Under the pieces are notes generated by a model. That model saw only the letters and a list, made by a program, of their open reading frames with translations. It had not been told where the DNA came from and searched no databases. From Stereocaulon alpinum (taxonomy: Eukaryota; Ascomycota; Lecanoromycetes; Lecanorales; Stereocaulaceae): 52,770 bases of DNA. The stretch covers positions 1 to 52,770 of the forward strand of contig JAEUBA010000134.1 of NCBI GenBank assembly GCA_018257865.1, given 5' to 3'. Position numbers and translations under genes: made by a program. Shown here piece by piece: positions 10,773 through 21,528 of the stretch (position 1 is the stretch's first letter; every line of letters begins with the position of its first letter).

Positions 10773-12139
10773 TTTGCAATTTTCGAGCTGGATTCCGCTT
10801 GAGGGAAGGCGGCATTTTGATATCACATCCTATTTAAACTTATATTATACATACCGGAGGTGAGGTGGAATGGGGCTAGTTGGTCGGGACGCTAGGGAGA
10901 CTCGTCAGCGAGAGATTCATCTGAAAGACCACAAGAGACTCACCAAGTCACCGAACCCTTTAAGTAACGCCGGTTTTATTAGCGTCTCTGAAGTATATCT
11001 GTGTTAGCTAGAACAGTGGGAAGCATGTTTGACCTAGTTAGCTACCTCCTAGAAAACGCATCTGAATCCTGGTCCTAAATCCTCGTCAATAGTTGAGTCA
11101 CTGGAAAGGTTCTGTGTCTTTGCAATTTGTATGACGAAAGATTCGGAAAACGACCATGGGTGTCTGTGACTTCACGGGTTCGACGAATAGAGAACATGAC
11201 TACTGAAGGCGCTGGCAAACGCGACACACTTGTGCAAGACCAAAAGTTCTTGGAATGGAGCCTATGAAGTCGGGCCAGTGTTACCGACATGGTCTTGGAT
11301 CACTGGACGTGCTTGATAGAGAAGAGAGACTATTGCGGCAGAGGCACGTCACTTGGCGAACCAAGTACGTGTCAATTTTGCGCATCATCGAGACGTGATG
11401 ATGATCTACTACTGGGATTATCCAGTGTGCCCGACACCTACGTATGACCGTATAAAAGGTGGGAAATGGAAATGTCTTGTCAAAGACTTTTCGGTATGGT
11501 AACAACGTTCTTCAAGAGCGATTTCCCTTCTGAAGTTCTCCACATTAAGGAAAAGAGCACTCCAGAACTCATCTCTTCTCATTGCTAGACATGAATGAAT
11601 CCCATAGGCCTATTTCCTGATCCTGACAACAGCAATCATTGAGCCTCAATATGAGTGTCCTCGTCTGACTCCTCCGGTTGAGCAGGGTTGAAGAAAGCAC
11701 AAGGTAATAATGACCTTGCATCTACCACCAATCCATCTTGCCAACCAAGCTGACGGTGCAGGGCCTTGAAATTTCACTCTCGACTTATGGAAACACTACT
11801 TGATAAACGAAGGTCCTTCACGTCAGATCCACCAATATGCATCCGATGCACCCTAGGGTTAATGAGAAGAAAATTTAACACTGACGGGTAGGTGCAATTG
11901 TTGCGGTGTGGCATTATGAAAATGTGCATATGTCCAGTACCTGCCTGCATCCTTAGGTTGATCTGCTGTCGTTTTTCCTTCTTTCATTGGGTATACGAGT
12001 CCGTGCAAATAATCCGATCTGCAACCCTTGTATACACAGCTCAGCAAACCCAACACCTGCTCTCCCTCGAAGACGAAGCCTACGCTGCATAGCTGCAGGC
12101 ATGTTTCTGGTCTAATTCCTAGTGTTGTACATATCCACT
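10773..12139. other. Intergenic, no gene recognised
   Basis: Only short overlapping frames occur on both strands, without motifs or plausible intron signals. The right end may hold 5' exons of the broken hydrolase, but I could not identify them. Confidence 0.45.
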
Positions 12140-13527
12140 ACCTTAGCAGTATCAAAGCACTGTCAGAATTTCAACTGTCCTCGTTGATATCTCCGCCCGG
12201 AATGCCATATACAACATACCTACATTTCATGACAATCTGGATGCAACGACGTTCATCTAGGAGTTGACTAACATTGCGAGTCCTTTGCAACCCACAGATT
12301 ATCAAGCAATGACAGGTACCTACAATATCAGCGTTGCATTTTGCCAGCCGAACAATGCTACAGGATCAAACTCCACACTGCAATCTCTACTCCATGGCCT
12401 TGGGGTCGACAAGACGTGAGTATCAGCATCTTAATATATTGTCATGAGTTAATAGGTGTATGACGTAAAGGTATTGGGACCTTTCATTCAATGATTACAA
12501 CTACAGCTACGTTGATGTTGCAGTGGACCAATATGGCTACTCGACACTATCAATCGACCGTCTTGGTACGGTAGGCTCCTCCATTGTAGAATCAATCAAC
12601 ATCCTCCAGAGCCCGGCAGAGGTTTCAATAGTCATTGAGTTAACTAGGAAGCTCCGCGCTGGCACCCTTGCCCAAGTTCCTCATAGATTCTCGAAGATCG
12701 TTCACGTCGGCTGGTCATCGGGCTTCACCCTCGTCTACAGCCTAGTCGTACAACATCCCGAAGCGAGCGACGACATCATTTGGACAGGCTTTTCCCTAGA
12801 CGTTTCTCAAATTCCCACTGTCATCGCAGGCTTCAATTGCCAACTTGCGCGTCTCAATCAGCCCCTTCGCTTCAGGAATCAGAGTTATGCCGCCGTCGCT
12901 CAAGCCTTGCAAATCGTTGGTGCCGCCAACAATTCGATGCCTTACATCACCGGAAAGCAACCTCAATTGGGTCTTACCCTGAGCAAAGTTGAAACTGCGG
13001 TCCAAAACCTGATCTTCGGCAATCTGGCCGCTGGATTCCAAGGCTCAGTCCTATCAACGACGCTAAACCTTCCAAACAACTACCTCACCTGGGCGAACAT
13101 GAGCGCCCTTCAATCCGTATACATGTACCCCCGGCGCCTTTGACCCCGCTCTACTCCAATACCTAGAAGCCAACGAACAGCCCTTCAGCCCAGGCGAGCT
13201 CCTAACCTCTGGGACTGGAAACACTAACGCTCCTAACTTCAAGGGAACCGTGCTTGTGGTCACTCCTAGTGTGTTTCTCGAACCCTTTAGCAGAGTGTGT
13301 GCATTTGGCTTACGAAGATTAGACTATGATGTACCGTACTGTGGCGGAGCATGTCTTGCTACTGGTTCTCTAAATGATGTCGAGAAGGTGGGCGCGGCGT
13401 TTCCGGCTGCGAAAGCGTTTCAGGCTTATGTTCACCCTGATTCTGGTCATGCGTTGAATTTCCACTACGATTCTACTGGGGCATATAAGGTCATTCAAGA
13501 GTTCCTTAGGGCTCAGGGATTGGGTTC
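12140..13527 (+). pseudogene. Alpha/beta-hydrolase, secreted-type, broken by stop, frameshifts and a Copia insertion
   Basis: The frames give a recognisable alpha/beta-hydrolase: VDISARNAIYNIP, then HDNLDAT, then the nucleophile elbow HVGWSSGF (Ser in GWSSG). The acid-side block is DVPYCGG and the catalytic His is in HPDSGHALNF. An intron at 12416-12470 (gtgagt...taaag) joins VDKT to YWDLSF in frame. Lesions seen: a probable frame change near 12165 just before TVLVDISAR; TAG at 12258-12260 within the TTFI/ELTN block (consistent with CAG to TAG); a one-base frameshift at about 13125-13130 (extra C in CCCCC); and extra sequence before DVPYCGG. The Copia element at 13528 replaces the last residue and stop. 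After its target duplication the original frame reads on through TCC TCT to TGA at 15420-15422. No start codon or signal peptide exon was found. Confidence 0.8.
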
Positions 13528-13729
13528 TGTCGGTAGAACCTAGCTGCTAGGTAGTACCGATTAGTAGCTTGATCCCCTATTACCTGCCCCGGACAACCTG
13601 ATTCGCAGGGTGTCTATTGGGCTTGGTAAACTGGGGATTGTCTTGAATCTAGCTAGCTAAGCTATGGTGTTTTATCTAGGAGTTGGCGCCAAGCCGCTTA
13701 TTGCGGAGCGGAGTAATATTATTCCGACA
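13528..13729 (-). repeat. 3' LTR of the short Copia element
   Basis: It runs TGTCGG...CCGACA with 6-bp inverted ends and is 202 bases, identical by eye to the LTR at 15211. The flanking GGTTC (13523-13527) is the target duplication. It overruns the hydrolase C-terminus. Confidence 0.95.
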
Positions 13730-13839
13730 CTGGCAAAGTTTTAGAAAGTCGAAAAAACAGTGCCAATCGACGCCAAATCTAGCAATTAGCTAGCATAGAA
13801 ACGGGCCTGCAAGGCTAAGCAACGTAGCAATCTGATTGG

Positions 13840-14040
13840 TTAGATCACAGCTTCTCTTTCTACCCAAGCGTTTGTCTTCAACTCGATAGCGTTGCTGTCC
13901 ACCAATTGCTTCAACGCCTGGCAGCAGCGCTCCTTGGTCATAGCGTCTGCTGGGTTGCAATTGCCATCGATCCACCGCACAGGCCTTATGACGTCGGCGG
14001 CGTTAGTAGTGGTTGCGGCGAGGTGCGGAGCGCACACAAA
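13840..14040 (-). pseudogene. Copia RNase H C-terminal remnant
   Basis: On the minus strand the frame reads WIDGNCNPADAMTKERCCQALKQL and ends EREAVI-stop. This is the typical end of a Copia polyprotein (the NPADAMTK block of RNase H). It is all that remains of pol in the short element and lines up with the mutated copy near 51890-52010 of the full-length element. Confidence 0.8.
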
Positions 14041-14260
14041 CCACTTGCTAATAGTGCCTCCGGCGCATTAGGTAGCCTGTGCTCAACGGCGGCAGGTGCT
14101 AGGATATCGATAGATGGCCTGCTATTATAGCCCGAATTGAGAAGTTGAAGAAGTAGGAAATGTTGAAATGAATGTGGGTTTCGCGCAGCGAAATGCAAGG
14201 CGAAATGCAAGTATGAAAATGGTGGCGTTCCACCTGGCTTGGCAACTGGACTATACCAAA

Positions 14261-15103
14261 CTAGGTATAGCTTGCCCCTAGTCGGTGTTGAGCAGCGGTG
14301 TGGGTCTGCAGTGTTGCTGGGAAGCTGCTGAATTGCAGCGTTGCTGGGAACTGCAGCTTTGCTGGGAGCTGCAGGGCTGCTGAGCTGCTGAGCTGCTGAG
14401 CTGCTGCTTTGCTGGCAACTGCAGCTTTGCTGGGAGCTGCAGTCTTGCTGGAAGCTGCAGTCTTGCTGAGAGCTGCAGCAGTGCTGGAAGTTGCAGCATC
14501 GTTGCTGGCAACTGCAGCTTTGCTGGGAGCTGCAGTCTTGCTGGAAGCTGCGGTCTTGCTGAGAGCTGCGGCAGTGCTGGAAGTTGCAGTATCGTTGCTG
14601 GCAACTGCAGCTTTGCTGGGAGCTGCAGTCTTGCTGGAAGCTGCAGTCTTGCTGAGAGTTGCAGTCTTGGAGTTGTTGCCTAAGGCAGGCGTGCTAGGCG
14701 TGTTGGAGATATTGGCAGAGTCGACGTAGGACTTCTCCTTTGGCTTTGGTACGTCTGCAGGCCATTCCCGCCATCGCCATGGTTGGACTGCTAGTCTTGC
14801 CAGGTGCTTGTAGATAGGAGTTCCATCCTCAGGTGTATAGACGTCGCGATCGAATAGCAGGTCCCTAAGGTTTCGTAGCAACCCTTTCTCTACCTTCTTA
14901 AATGAGGCTTCGTCCCAATCGCCGAAGTCTTCGAGGAAGTTTATCCATAGATCATATCCTTCTTCTTCGCGGTTTTGGTAGTGACTTGTCATTTGGGTAG
15001 CGAATATCCCTAGGGCAGTGGCTGACGACTTTGTAGGGTCTTTGAGGACGATTCCAAACGGTGTTATCGTCCCCTCATGCTCCTCTTCCACTGGTTGCGT
15101 CAT
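14261..15103 (-). CDS. Gag-like protein of the short Copia element with Ala/Ser/Lys repeats
   Basis: This is an intact 280-aa frame from ATG at 15103. Residues 1-130 (MTQPVEEEHEG, GIVLKDPTKSSATALGIFAT, WINFLEDFGDWDEASFKKVE) match the start of the mutated gag at about 47270-47600. From about residue 145 the protein becomes low complexity, with a 31-residue repeat (SKTAASSKTAAPSKAAVASN...) from a 93-bp DNA repeat. The tail reads through the deletion junction. The zinc knuckle of the parent gag is lost, so packaging would depend on a full-length partner. The frame has no RIP-type stops. Whether it is translated is unknown. Confidence 0.75.
   Translation of the reverse strand: MTQPVEEEHEGTITPFGIVLKDPTKSSATALGIFATQMTSHYQNREEEGYDLWINFLEDFGDWDEASFKKVEKGLLRNLRDLLFDRDVYTPEDGTPIYKHLARLAVQPWRWREWPADVPKPKEKSYVDSANISNTPSTPALGNNSKTATLSKTAASSKTAAPSKAAVASNDTATSSTAAALSKTAASSKTAAPSKAAVASNDAATSSTAAALSKTAASSKTAAPSKAAVASKAAAQQLSSSAALQLPAKLQFPATLQFSSFPATLQTHTAAQHRLGASYT
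14410..14670. repeat. 93-bp tandem repeat in the short Copia element
   Basis: TTTGCTGGGAGCTGCAGTC starts at 14426, 14519 and 14612, an exact 93-bp spacing, giving about 2.6 copies. Each unit is itself built from smaller GCTG-rich modules. It encodes the 31-residue Ala/Ser/Lys repeat of the gag-like ORF. Confidence 0.9.
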
Positions 15104-15210
15104 CGTGAGGTTAGGCGTTGCAGTTGAGGCTTGGTGTTGCAGGTGAGGTTTGGTGTTGAAGTTGAAATTTTCATTCGTACCTTGCTGATCTGAGGTCGAC
15201 CACTGATCAG

Positions 15211-15412
15211 TGTCGGTAGAACCTAGCTGCTAGGTAGTACCGATTAGTAGCTTGATCCCCTATTACCTGCCCCGGACAACCTGATTCGCAGGGTGTCTAT
15301 TGGGCTTGGTAAACTGGGGATTGTCTTGAATCTAGCTAGCTAAGCTATGGTGTTTTATCTAGGAGTTGGCGCCAAGCCGCTTATTGCGGAGCGGAGTAAT
15401 ATTATTCCGACA
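15211..15412 (-). repeat. 5' LTR of the short Copia element
   Basis: 202 bases, TGTCGG...CCGACA, identical by eye to 13528-13729. The right flank GGTTC (15413-15417) completes the 5-bp target duplication. Confidence 0.95.
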
Positions 15413-15417
15413 GGTTC

Positions 15418-18145
15418 CTCTTGAGGCAGGGAGGTCAAGGTGCAGCGAGAGTAAAAGAGAACGAGAACTACGTTGTAGATACATTCTGCGGTGCGAGGTG
15501 GGGCATTGGAGCTGTGGGTCGAACAGTTAAATGGGGTAGATCGAGTCACGTATAAGGAATCCGTACGAAGGTTGAGATATCACCCTGAAGCCTCATGTCA
15601 TTGTGCGCTTTCCTACGATGGATATGATATGAACTAGAAGTTTGATCCGATTCATGAAGTTTGGGACACTCGATGTGCATGGCTAGTGAAAATGTAACAT
15701 GACAGCTCAGTGCGCTTGATCAAACTCGCACCAGCATAGGTCATATTGATCTTCCTACCTAAATTATGCAATCATGCACCTCGATTTGTCAAAAGCGTTC
15801 GTACTGAAACATGTTGTACCAAGTTTAGCATACGACTTTGCTATAGGTGTACGACCGGAGAAAGCGCGTCCGATACTCATCATATATCGGAACGATATCG
15901 TCGACGCTCCGCCGATTGTTAAAGTCGCGGACCATCAAGGCCAATAAGGTATCGACGAATATATCCTATTCTCTACCATGCACCGGAATGGCATCCTCTA
16001 TGCTCCATCAATTGCGAATCGATGTATTCAACGTGGTTCGAAGCGGCTTACCAGTACTCAATTACATAAAGAAACGACATCGTTATCACCCTCTTCGGAG
16101 TGAAGGCGCTGGCGCCGAGTCCTCATTTCCAGATGCAAAGAACCCATCTTCACTTTGATTCTCAACACTTCATGACCACTTTACAATGCCGGATATGAAC
16201 CGAGCACAACTCTTCGTTGTCTGCGTCCCGAAATCGAGTCACCTGCCTCGACATTGTTTGGGTCGATCAAGGATTCCATGTCCGTTTCATTCTTTGGTGA
16301 GATATACAACTGAGGATTCAAGTCGAAAGTCAGAGGACCGTCCCGCATCACAAAAGCGACTGACACGGCACCACCTCCTTCAGCACATCCAACATTTGCT
16401 ACCAACAAATCAACAGCAATGACTACAGTCCCACACGCGCTGCCCCATCTTCGGTCACGAGGCCAACAAGTCTCTGCCTATGCGGCTACCTCTTTGACCA
16501 TCACATCGGCAAATGAAGCATACGTGCTGCCCCATCTTCGAGGGATGGCGCTGCAGGAGCCGAGTAATGTAGTAGCGAAAGTTGGTGAGTCAATACATTT
16601 GCTTCGTAAATGTCAAAAGCGACGACTTAATTGAGCTGAACAGACAAGTCTCCTATCTCATTCTTTGTCAATATTCTACGCCGAGAATAACTTTGTCATA
16701 ATTCGGGTAAAGCCAAAGGAATTGGTCCATAGTATACTTCAGCACAGGATGTTGGCAACTGCCTCGACTTGTAAGCCAGCCAACGTCGCTCGCATGACTG
16801 TCGTGCTGGACCTAGCGAACAACAAGAGAAACAGCTACATGCCAAATTTTGACCGTGGAACACATCACGTTGTCGTTACTTCTCACGACTTCGAACCCTT
16901 TGTGCTAGTCGTGTGTACATTTGTACTCCTCAAGGTCTGGATGAGGAGTAGAGTTCGTATCAACCGCATTGACATGATTGATCATCTGATAGAGCACGAA
17001 GTCATGAGACCTCTGATCCTATACTGGCACATTGGACACTTCGAAGTCGTTGAGACTCGACAGGAAAAGTACATCAAATAGTGTCTTATTCAAACTCAAC
17101 ATCATTTCAACGATGTCAGTTTCGTTAAATACCTACAAACCATGGCATATCGTGCGGAAGTCAAGCGCAACGCAGGAGATCATGCATCAGAAGCATTCTA
17201 CTGGGGCAAAGCCAAGGACATCTTCATTGAACTGACCACCAAATAGAATTGGACGTATGGAAAGCAGGTCCTGAAATTCGGATATCATCAAGCCGAAGCA
17301 TCGATGAAGGCGAAAGACTACAGACACGCTTCTCGGGTGGCCGCGGATGCTATGGAGTCGCTTACCCTCCATGCACTTATTAGTCCCACAACACAAGGGC
17401 CCTCTTATGTAGAGTGGGCGCCCATGCCTACGACCTTGATGGCTAGACCCACCGTCTACCCACCGCAATTTTCTGGTACGATACAGCTCTTTCCTGCAAC
17501 GAATCGGACGTTGCTGCTCAGGACGGACTAGAAAGGCCTACCAACTTCATGTCAGGGAATCTCAAGGCAGCGGTGGATATCAGTGCGGCCGATTTGGGGA
17601 CAAGTGCCTCATGTTCAGCTCCCATAGTGACCACATGTATGGCTGCGAGAAGGTAGCGAATCACAAAGAGGCACTTTAGACCTGATTCCCTTTGAAATGA
17701 TTGTCTTCGATGTAGTACAGAACTCAGAATAGTGTCTCGGGAGAAGTGGCTGCGATATATGTTGTATAAAGACGAGGAACGAATTTCATGTGGCGACGAA
17801 GCCCGTCAAATTGCAGTACTTCGGGAATAAGTCATGACTAGTGCAGAGACATTCGAAAGAACATTTCGATGGCACAGGGAAGGATGAGCGGAATGTTAGA
17901 GCAATCAAAGACTTCTTGCATCAGTGGCTCCTGATTGCTGATAGTGCAAGCCCCAATTCACCTCGACTGCATGATATGCAAAGCTCGCAAGACCCTCGTA
18001 ACATTTATTTCTCCTACGCGAAGGGACTCGAATCCTTCGCGACACAAACCAGTGGTCCTATCAGCCATACATACACGACAGGCACAAGACCTCACCATGA
18101 AAGCCCACTCATATCCAAGACCGCTCAAAAACGCCCAACGCCTCA
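15418..18145. other. Decayed sequence with unidentified coding remnants
   Basis: No intact gene is seen. Protein-like stretches survive in short frames. On the minus strand at 16181-16408 one reads GGGAVSVAFVMRDGPLTFDL. On the plus strand about 17110-17520 reads YRAEVKRNAGDHASEAFYWGK and then, past an in-frame TAG, GYHQAEASMKAKDYRHASR, followed by another piece near 17570-17660 (RFGDKCLMFSSHSDHMYGC). I do not recognise the families. CpA/TpG content is normal, so this is ordinary decay or several broken genes, not RIP. The right end probably includes the photolyase 3' UTR. Confidence 0.4.
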
Positions 18146-20234
18146 TCATCTCCTCGCCCTCTTCCCCCCAAAATGCCCATCAAGCGTCTCCTGCCCCTTC
18201 CCCTTGCCTCTCTTCCTCTTCCCCTGCCTATCCCCACCCCTCGTCTCCCCCCCAACCTCAGCAGCCTCACCCTCATCCTGATCAACGCCCATATCCCCAC
18301 TAGCCTCCTCCCCACTCTTCACTTTCGTCCCCGCATTCCCATTCGCATTCGGCGCATTCTTCGCACTCTTCCCCTCCGTCGGCCCCTCCGCAGAATCCGA
18401 GAACAGCTCGCGCCACGTCCCGTCTTTGACTTTCGGATTGTCGCCGTAGAGATTGACGTGGTATGCGTTTTTGATGGCATCGATACAGATAGTGCGTCGG
18501 GCGTTAAAATCGAACATTGGTTTCGGATAGATTTTCATGCCGTCCTCGCCCTCTGTGTCGTCACCATCTCCTTTAATCAAACACCCGGCCTTCTTCTGAT
18601 CCGCTATCGGCGCCCTCCATGGCTCGTAGATATACTTATCTGGGTAGTCTTTAAGCTCTGGACAGAAATGTCTTACGAATTCCCCCTTCGCGTCCGTTTT
18701 CTTGGGAAACGCAATGGGCGAATAGCATCTATAGAATTGCGAATAGAACGCCGTGCAAGAGAGCCATTGCCAGTTTCCTGTATTACACGCTACCTCGTGA
18801 TCGATAAGCCACTCTTCGAATACCTCCGCGCCGCGCTCCCAGTCGATATAGCAACCGCCTCGAGTCAGGAAGCAAGCAACTGCGTGCCGGCCAAGATGAT
18901 GTATCCACCCTTCGTAGCGGAGTTGCCGCATTAATGCATCAATCCATGGAAAACCAGTCTTGCCCCATTTCCAGCGCTGGAACCAGGTCTCTGCTTCTGG
19001 GGTGTCGATGTGGTGGTCGCCAGTTATCAGTCCGTTGGAAGGGTCTATCTTTGAAGGGAGGTGCCAAGGTATGAATCTGCAGTGGGAGTTGCCGACTGTT
19101 TGGGCAAAGGAGTAGCCGAGGGGGGCTTGTGCGCCGAAATACATGTCGCGGAAGAGGAGCTGGCCTATTAGGTTTGTGGGGATTGTTGATTGTTTGCCTT
19201 TGTAGGATGCGAGGACGTCCATTACGCGCCAGTAGAGGAGTCGCACGCTGAGGGAGCCAAAGTGGTGGTGTGGAGAGAGGAGGGTTTTTGCTTGGGGGGC
19301 GAATGCTGTGGGTGCTGTGTCGGGCTTGGAGAATGTTGCTGTGTACTGTGTGTTTGATATTATCTCGTCGAGCATCTTGAGCGCAATGGTCTCCCCACCG
19401 CGATGTTGCGATGAAGCAGGCTTTAGACCCAGCTCGGCCATGGTCGGCACGGCGAAGTCGCCTTTGGGTCCGGCGAGGGCGTTGTAGGATTTGTCTTCCT
19501 CGTCACGCTGTATGTCATTAAGGTCGGGATTGGGGGAAGGCTGAGTGTGCTCGAAATCAAGAGAAGTGTCCCCAGCATCGGGCAGAGACTCAGGAGCGGG
19601 TATAGGCTTCGCAACTTCGCCAAGCTTCTCACCTGCCTGAAAAGTGTCAGCGAGTTTCTTTGCCATCCTGTCTACTCAAGCTTACTTTCTGCACCTGAGT
19701 AATACTCATAGTCGGCCTTCCGCCATTGGCCTTCACCAGCGCGTCGGGGTCATATAGTGTTCTACCCATCTTGACAATGACCTCCACACCAGCTTCTTTC
19801 GCCTGGCTTATGACATTTTCGTCCCGATCTCTGGCGTATGCATCTGTATCTTTTTCGAAAACAAGATGTGTAATCTTCCATGCCTTGAAGAGCTTCGCGA
19901 GGAGAGTCTGAGGGGCTTCTCGAATGAGAAATAGCTTTGACTTCGGGTTCAGCTTTGTGATGGAGGCGGAGAGGTCAGATTGGCAATCGAGTCTATGCAT
20001 GTTGAATTAGCATGCGCCCAAGCTTCTATGATCCAACGTTGAGTGCAGCATTTCTTACAGGTACTGCCATCTGTTGGGTCCCACCCTCGCGCGATAGACA
20101 TAGTGGGGATCCCAACACCACACCGGATACAAACATTCAGGTTTGAGGTCTAGGGCGGCTTTCAAAGCTGGTGAGTCGTGCAGGCGCAGATCTGTCCGGA
20201 ACCAATAGATTACTCTGGGTTTCGAGGGCGCCAT
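18146..20234 (-). CDS. (6-4) photolyase / cryptochrome-family flavoprotein, two introns
   Basis: This is predicted to repair UV (6-4) photoproducts with FAD and blue light; a photoreceptor role is possible. The start is ATG at 20234 (MAPSKPRVIYWFRTDLRLHD). Introns are 20058-19993 and 19685-19637. Exons join as NRWQYL/LDCQSDLS and ITQVQK/AGEKLGEV, giving 657 aa. The photolyase alpha/beta domain covers about residues 7-160. The FAD domain covers about 290-500, with TGFPWIDALMRQLR (388) and WIHHLGRH (about 405-412, including the His pair typical of (6-4) enzymes), then NTGNWQWLSC and FYRCYSPIAFPKKTD. The protein is longer than the usual ~520 residues. The last ~100 residues are acidic/Gly-rich and end with basic nuclear-localisation-like clusters (GKRKRGKGKG, GKRARR) around QETLDGHF. 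A (6-4) photolyase is much more likely than a CPD enzyme. Confidence 0.93.
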
Positions 20235-21528
20235 AGCGAAAGCGCGAATGGAGACAATTGACTTCGGGGGCTGCCAAACATAGCACAATGCGCGAGAATT
20301 GAGAGCCGCAATGGTTGCCGAATGTCAAAGGACTTGGATTGCAGAGTGCAGATCAGTGTTGTTTGACGTATGAAACCAATCAAGGCGGCCTGTCCCTAAT
20401 CTCCACTTTCCACAGCGGATGTTCGGCGGAGGTTTCTCCGCCAGCAATGAAAAGCTGAAGGTAAAGGGCCATGGCTGTTTGAAAAGCGCGTTCCTGAATG
20501 TCGATGATGAAATCGAAGCTGGGGGGATCGGGCCTAAACTAAGCGCCATCTCTGGAAGATCTCTTAGAGTTCTTGGCATACTTGGCATAAATCCCAGGCG
20601 GACCTGGATACGTATTGCATCAACTCGAGACGCACAATACTTTATGTTCAGCTCTGAATTCCGTGTGACCTGGGGTTTTAATCCGAAAGTAATGGTCCAA
20701 GTCTAGCTTAGTGACCAGCTGTTCGTGCAAGCACTCATTGTAGCTGAAGCTGCCAGAGAGATATTTCGAGGGCGCTCTTCCACGTTATCTGCTACCCACA
20801 AAGGAAGGGTCACTGGTAGTACATAACCTCATGGAACATATTCCTCGAACATGTATTATGCCAACTCGAATTACACAGGCCTACCTCGAAAGTTGCAAGC
20901 CCTGAATTGGGAGCAACTCTTCCACAGCTTGATGCTTTCAATCGTTCAGTACTTGGTGGACAAGTACGTCGGCTATTATAGTTGGGCGTATATCCACGTT
21001 TTCGAGTCACTTCTGCCGGTTTGGGCCTGGAAAAGGATCCTTTCGATTACTACTGCACTAGATAAATTTCTCCGGCAAATGGTAACACTTTAGAACATTA
21101 CACGTTCTGCCTGAAGGTTTGGTTATAACGTTGGGCTTTTGTCCGCAGTTTCGAGTAATTATGCTGGCCGCAACCCCCCAGATTGTAGTAGTTGCCAGTG
21201 CCGTTATGAAAGTCCCAAAGGAAAGTCTAAAGACACTAATTCTTTGCGGAAATGGTGGATAGTCTGGGAAACCAGGTAAATGTAACAGGCTACAGATTTC
21301 CTCCTAACCACTTTGTGGCGTAACTCGCCCGAGTGCGGCAGATATTTTTCTTCAAAATACTTCTCGCCCAGAAACTCCAATTTCACATGTCTAAATCGTC
21401 AGCCGCGCCGTTGTAGAATCTCCCACAACCCATTCGCTGACACTGGCTTGCTTATCTGTGTCCCTTTAACAAAACCATCGTGCGTTTCGTCTTTCGATCT
21501 CGCCGCTACTCTCCAACTTTCATGTATA
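20235..21528. other. Intergenic, photolyase promoter side; no gene recognised
   Basis: It lies between two divergent genes. Short frames on both strands (for example plus 20419-20706 and 20851-21093) carry no motif I recognise and lack good splice partners. The left part is presumed promoter and 5' UTR of the photolyase gene. Confidence 0.4.

Larger units (their letters stand above)
13528..15412 (-). mobile_element. Non-autonomous, internally deleted Copia element with identical LTRs
   Basis: The two LTRs (13528-13729 and 15211-15412, 202 bases each) look identical by eye, and GGTTC is duplicated at 13523-13527 and 15413-15417. Orientation is minus: the gag-like ORF follows the 15412-side LTR. 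The interior keeps the gag start and the last part of the RNase H/3' end (PADAMTKERCCQALKQLVDS), with protease, integrase and reverse transcriptase deleted. Both ends match the full-length RIP-mutated Copia at 46943-52321, but this copy has normal CpA/TpG content. It is therefore a recent insertion that escaped RIP and must have been mobilised in trans. Confidence 0.93.

Noticed and set aside
10432..10863. 143-aa plus-strand open frame across the tRNA gene
   Set aside because: It runs antisense through the tRNA-Arg arms and terminator. Its sequence is explained by the tRNA, and it has no protein motif.
14400..14680. CRISPR-like regular repeat
   Set aside because: The repeats are contiguous, without unique spacers, and lie in a eukaryotic retroelement.
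14278..14729. Leu/Gln- and Ala/Leu-rich frames on both strands of the 93-bp repeat
   Set aside because: Any frame of this GCTG-rich repeat stays open. Only the minus-strand frame continuous with the gag-like N-terminus has support.
18173..18934. 253-aa plus-strand frame opposite the photolyase
   Set aside because: It is a shadow of the photolyase coding strand; the codon pattern and motifs belong to the minus strand.
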